From Acidimicrobiia bacterium (GTDB lineage: Bacteria; Actinomycetota; Acidimicrobiia; Acidimicrobiales; VFJN01), in contig SHVB01000007.1 of assembly GCA_009694375.1 (NCBI GenBank), positions 55,655 to 119,654 on the forward strand: 64,000 bases of DNA, given 5' to 3'. The translations under genes were made by a program, and so were the position numbers. This document shows positions 63,997 to 64,000 of this stretch, piece by piece; the first letter of the stretch is position 1, and every line of letters starts with the position of its first letter. The notes below the pieces were generated by a model. It worked only from the letters and a program-made list of their open reading frames with translations, had not been told where the DNA came from and made no database searches.

Positions 63997-64000
63997 GAGT

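Overview
The window is 64 kb of high-GC bacterial chromosome and is almost entirely coding. It carries a mycothiol synthase, a menaquinone pathway, an F420-type LLM oxidoreductase, an ANTAR response regulator, an actinobacterial-type DNA polymerase I and a Tad pilus locus. Together these point to an Actinomycetota member. The gene neighbourhoods and the abundance of leaderless starts suggest a lineage such as Acidimicrobiia, but that class-level placement is inference. No IS element, prophage, CRISPR array or defence island was seen.

Layout. 1-10.2 kb: the 3' part of dnaE, a conserved hypothetical, a nitroreductase, an MDR reductase, a YyaL-type thioredoxin-domain protein, an SDR, then menE and menA in divergent orientation. 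10.2-11.95 kb: a low-information island with two related small lipoprotein genes (one interrupted by an in-frame TGA in its signal peptide) and an N-terminal remnant of an MMPL transporter. 11.95-17.9 kb: menH, menD, pyk, menF and menG. MenB and MenC must be encoded elsewhere. 17.9-26.9 kb: yaaA, a site-2 protease, an acyl-CoA synthetase, an LLM oxidoreductase, a MaoC dehydratase, a sugar nucleotidyltransferase, mshD-rlmN and nth.

27.0-40.9 kb is an amino-acid biosynthesis block: hisD-C-B-H-A-F with overlapping junctions, a GroES-like gene, a convergent pseudouridine synthase/methyltransferase fusion, hisI-trpE, ygfZ, a membrane J-protein, and trpC-F-B-A. hisG, hisE, trpD and trpG are absent from the window. 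41-44.8 kb holds small redox and stress genes (dienelactone hydrolase, a HIT-like protein, truncated haemoglobin, TauE permease, Bcp, FabZ-like, Ogt). 44.9-49.2 kb on the minus strand is a type II fatty-acid operon fabD-fabH-fabG-acpP-fabF, in which FabD carries an extra C-terminal barrel-sandwich domain. A tRNA-Leu(CAA) follows.

49.8-55.8 kb contains a coiled-coil protein, an ANTAR regulator, polA, a small membrane protein, a methyltransferase and rpsA. 56-63.7 kb is a Tad secretion operon (cpaB, tadZ/cpaE, tadA/cpaF, a VWA-TadB fusion, tadC) followed by a polytopic membrane protein. A Flp pilin gene faces it from the end of the window across a strong bidirectional terminator.

A recurring feature is a TANNNT hexamer placed 6-7 nt upstream of the start codon on both strands, which implies leaderless mRNAs. 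It decides several starts given here. I did not find a convincing wholly new biological system. The best leads are the three domain fusions (FabD-BSH, VWA-TadB, RluA-methyltransferase), the HisA active-site substitution and the decaying lipoprotein/MMPL island.
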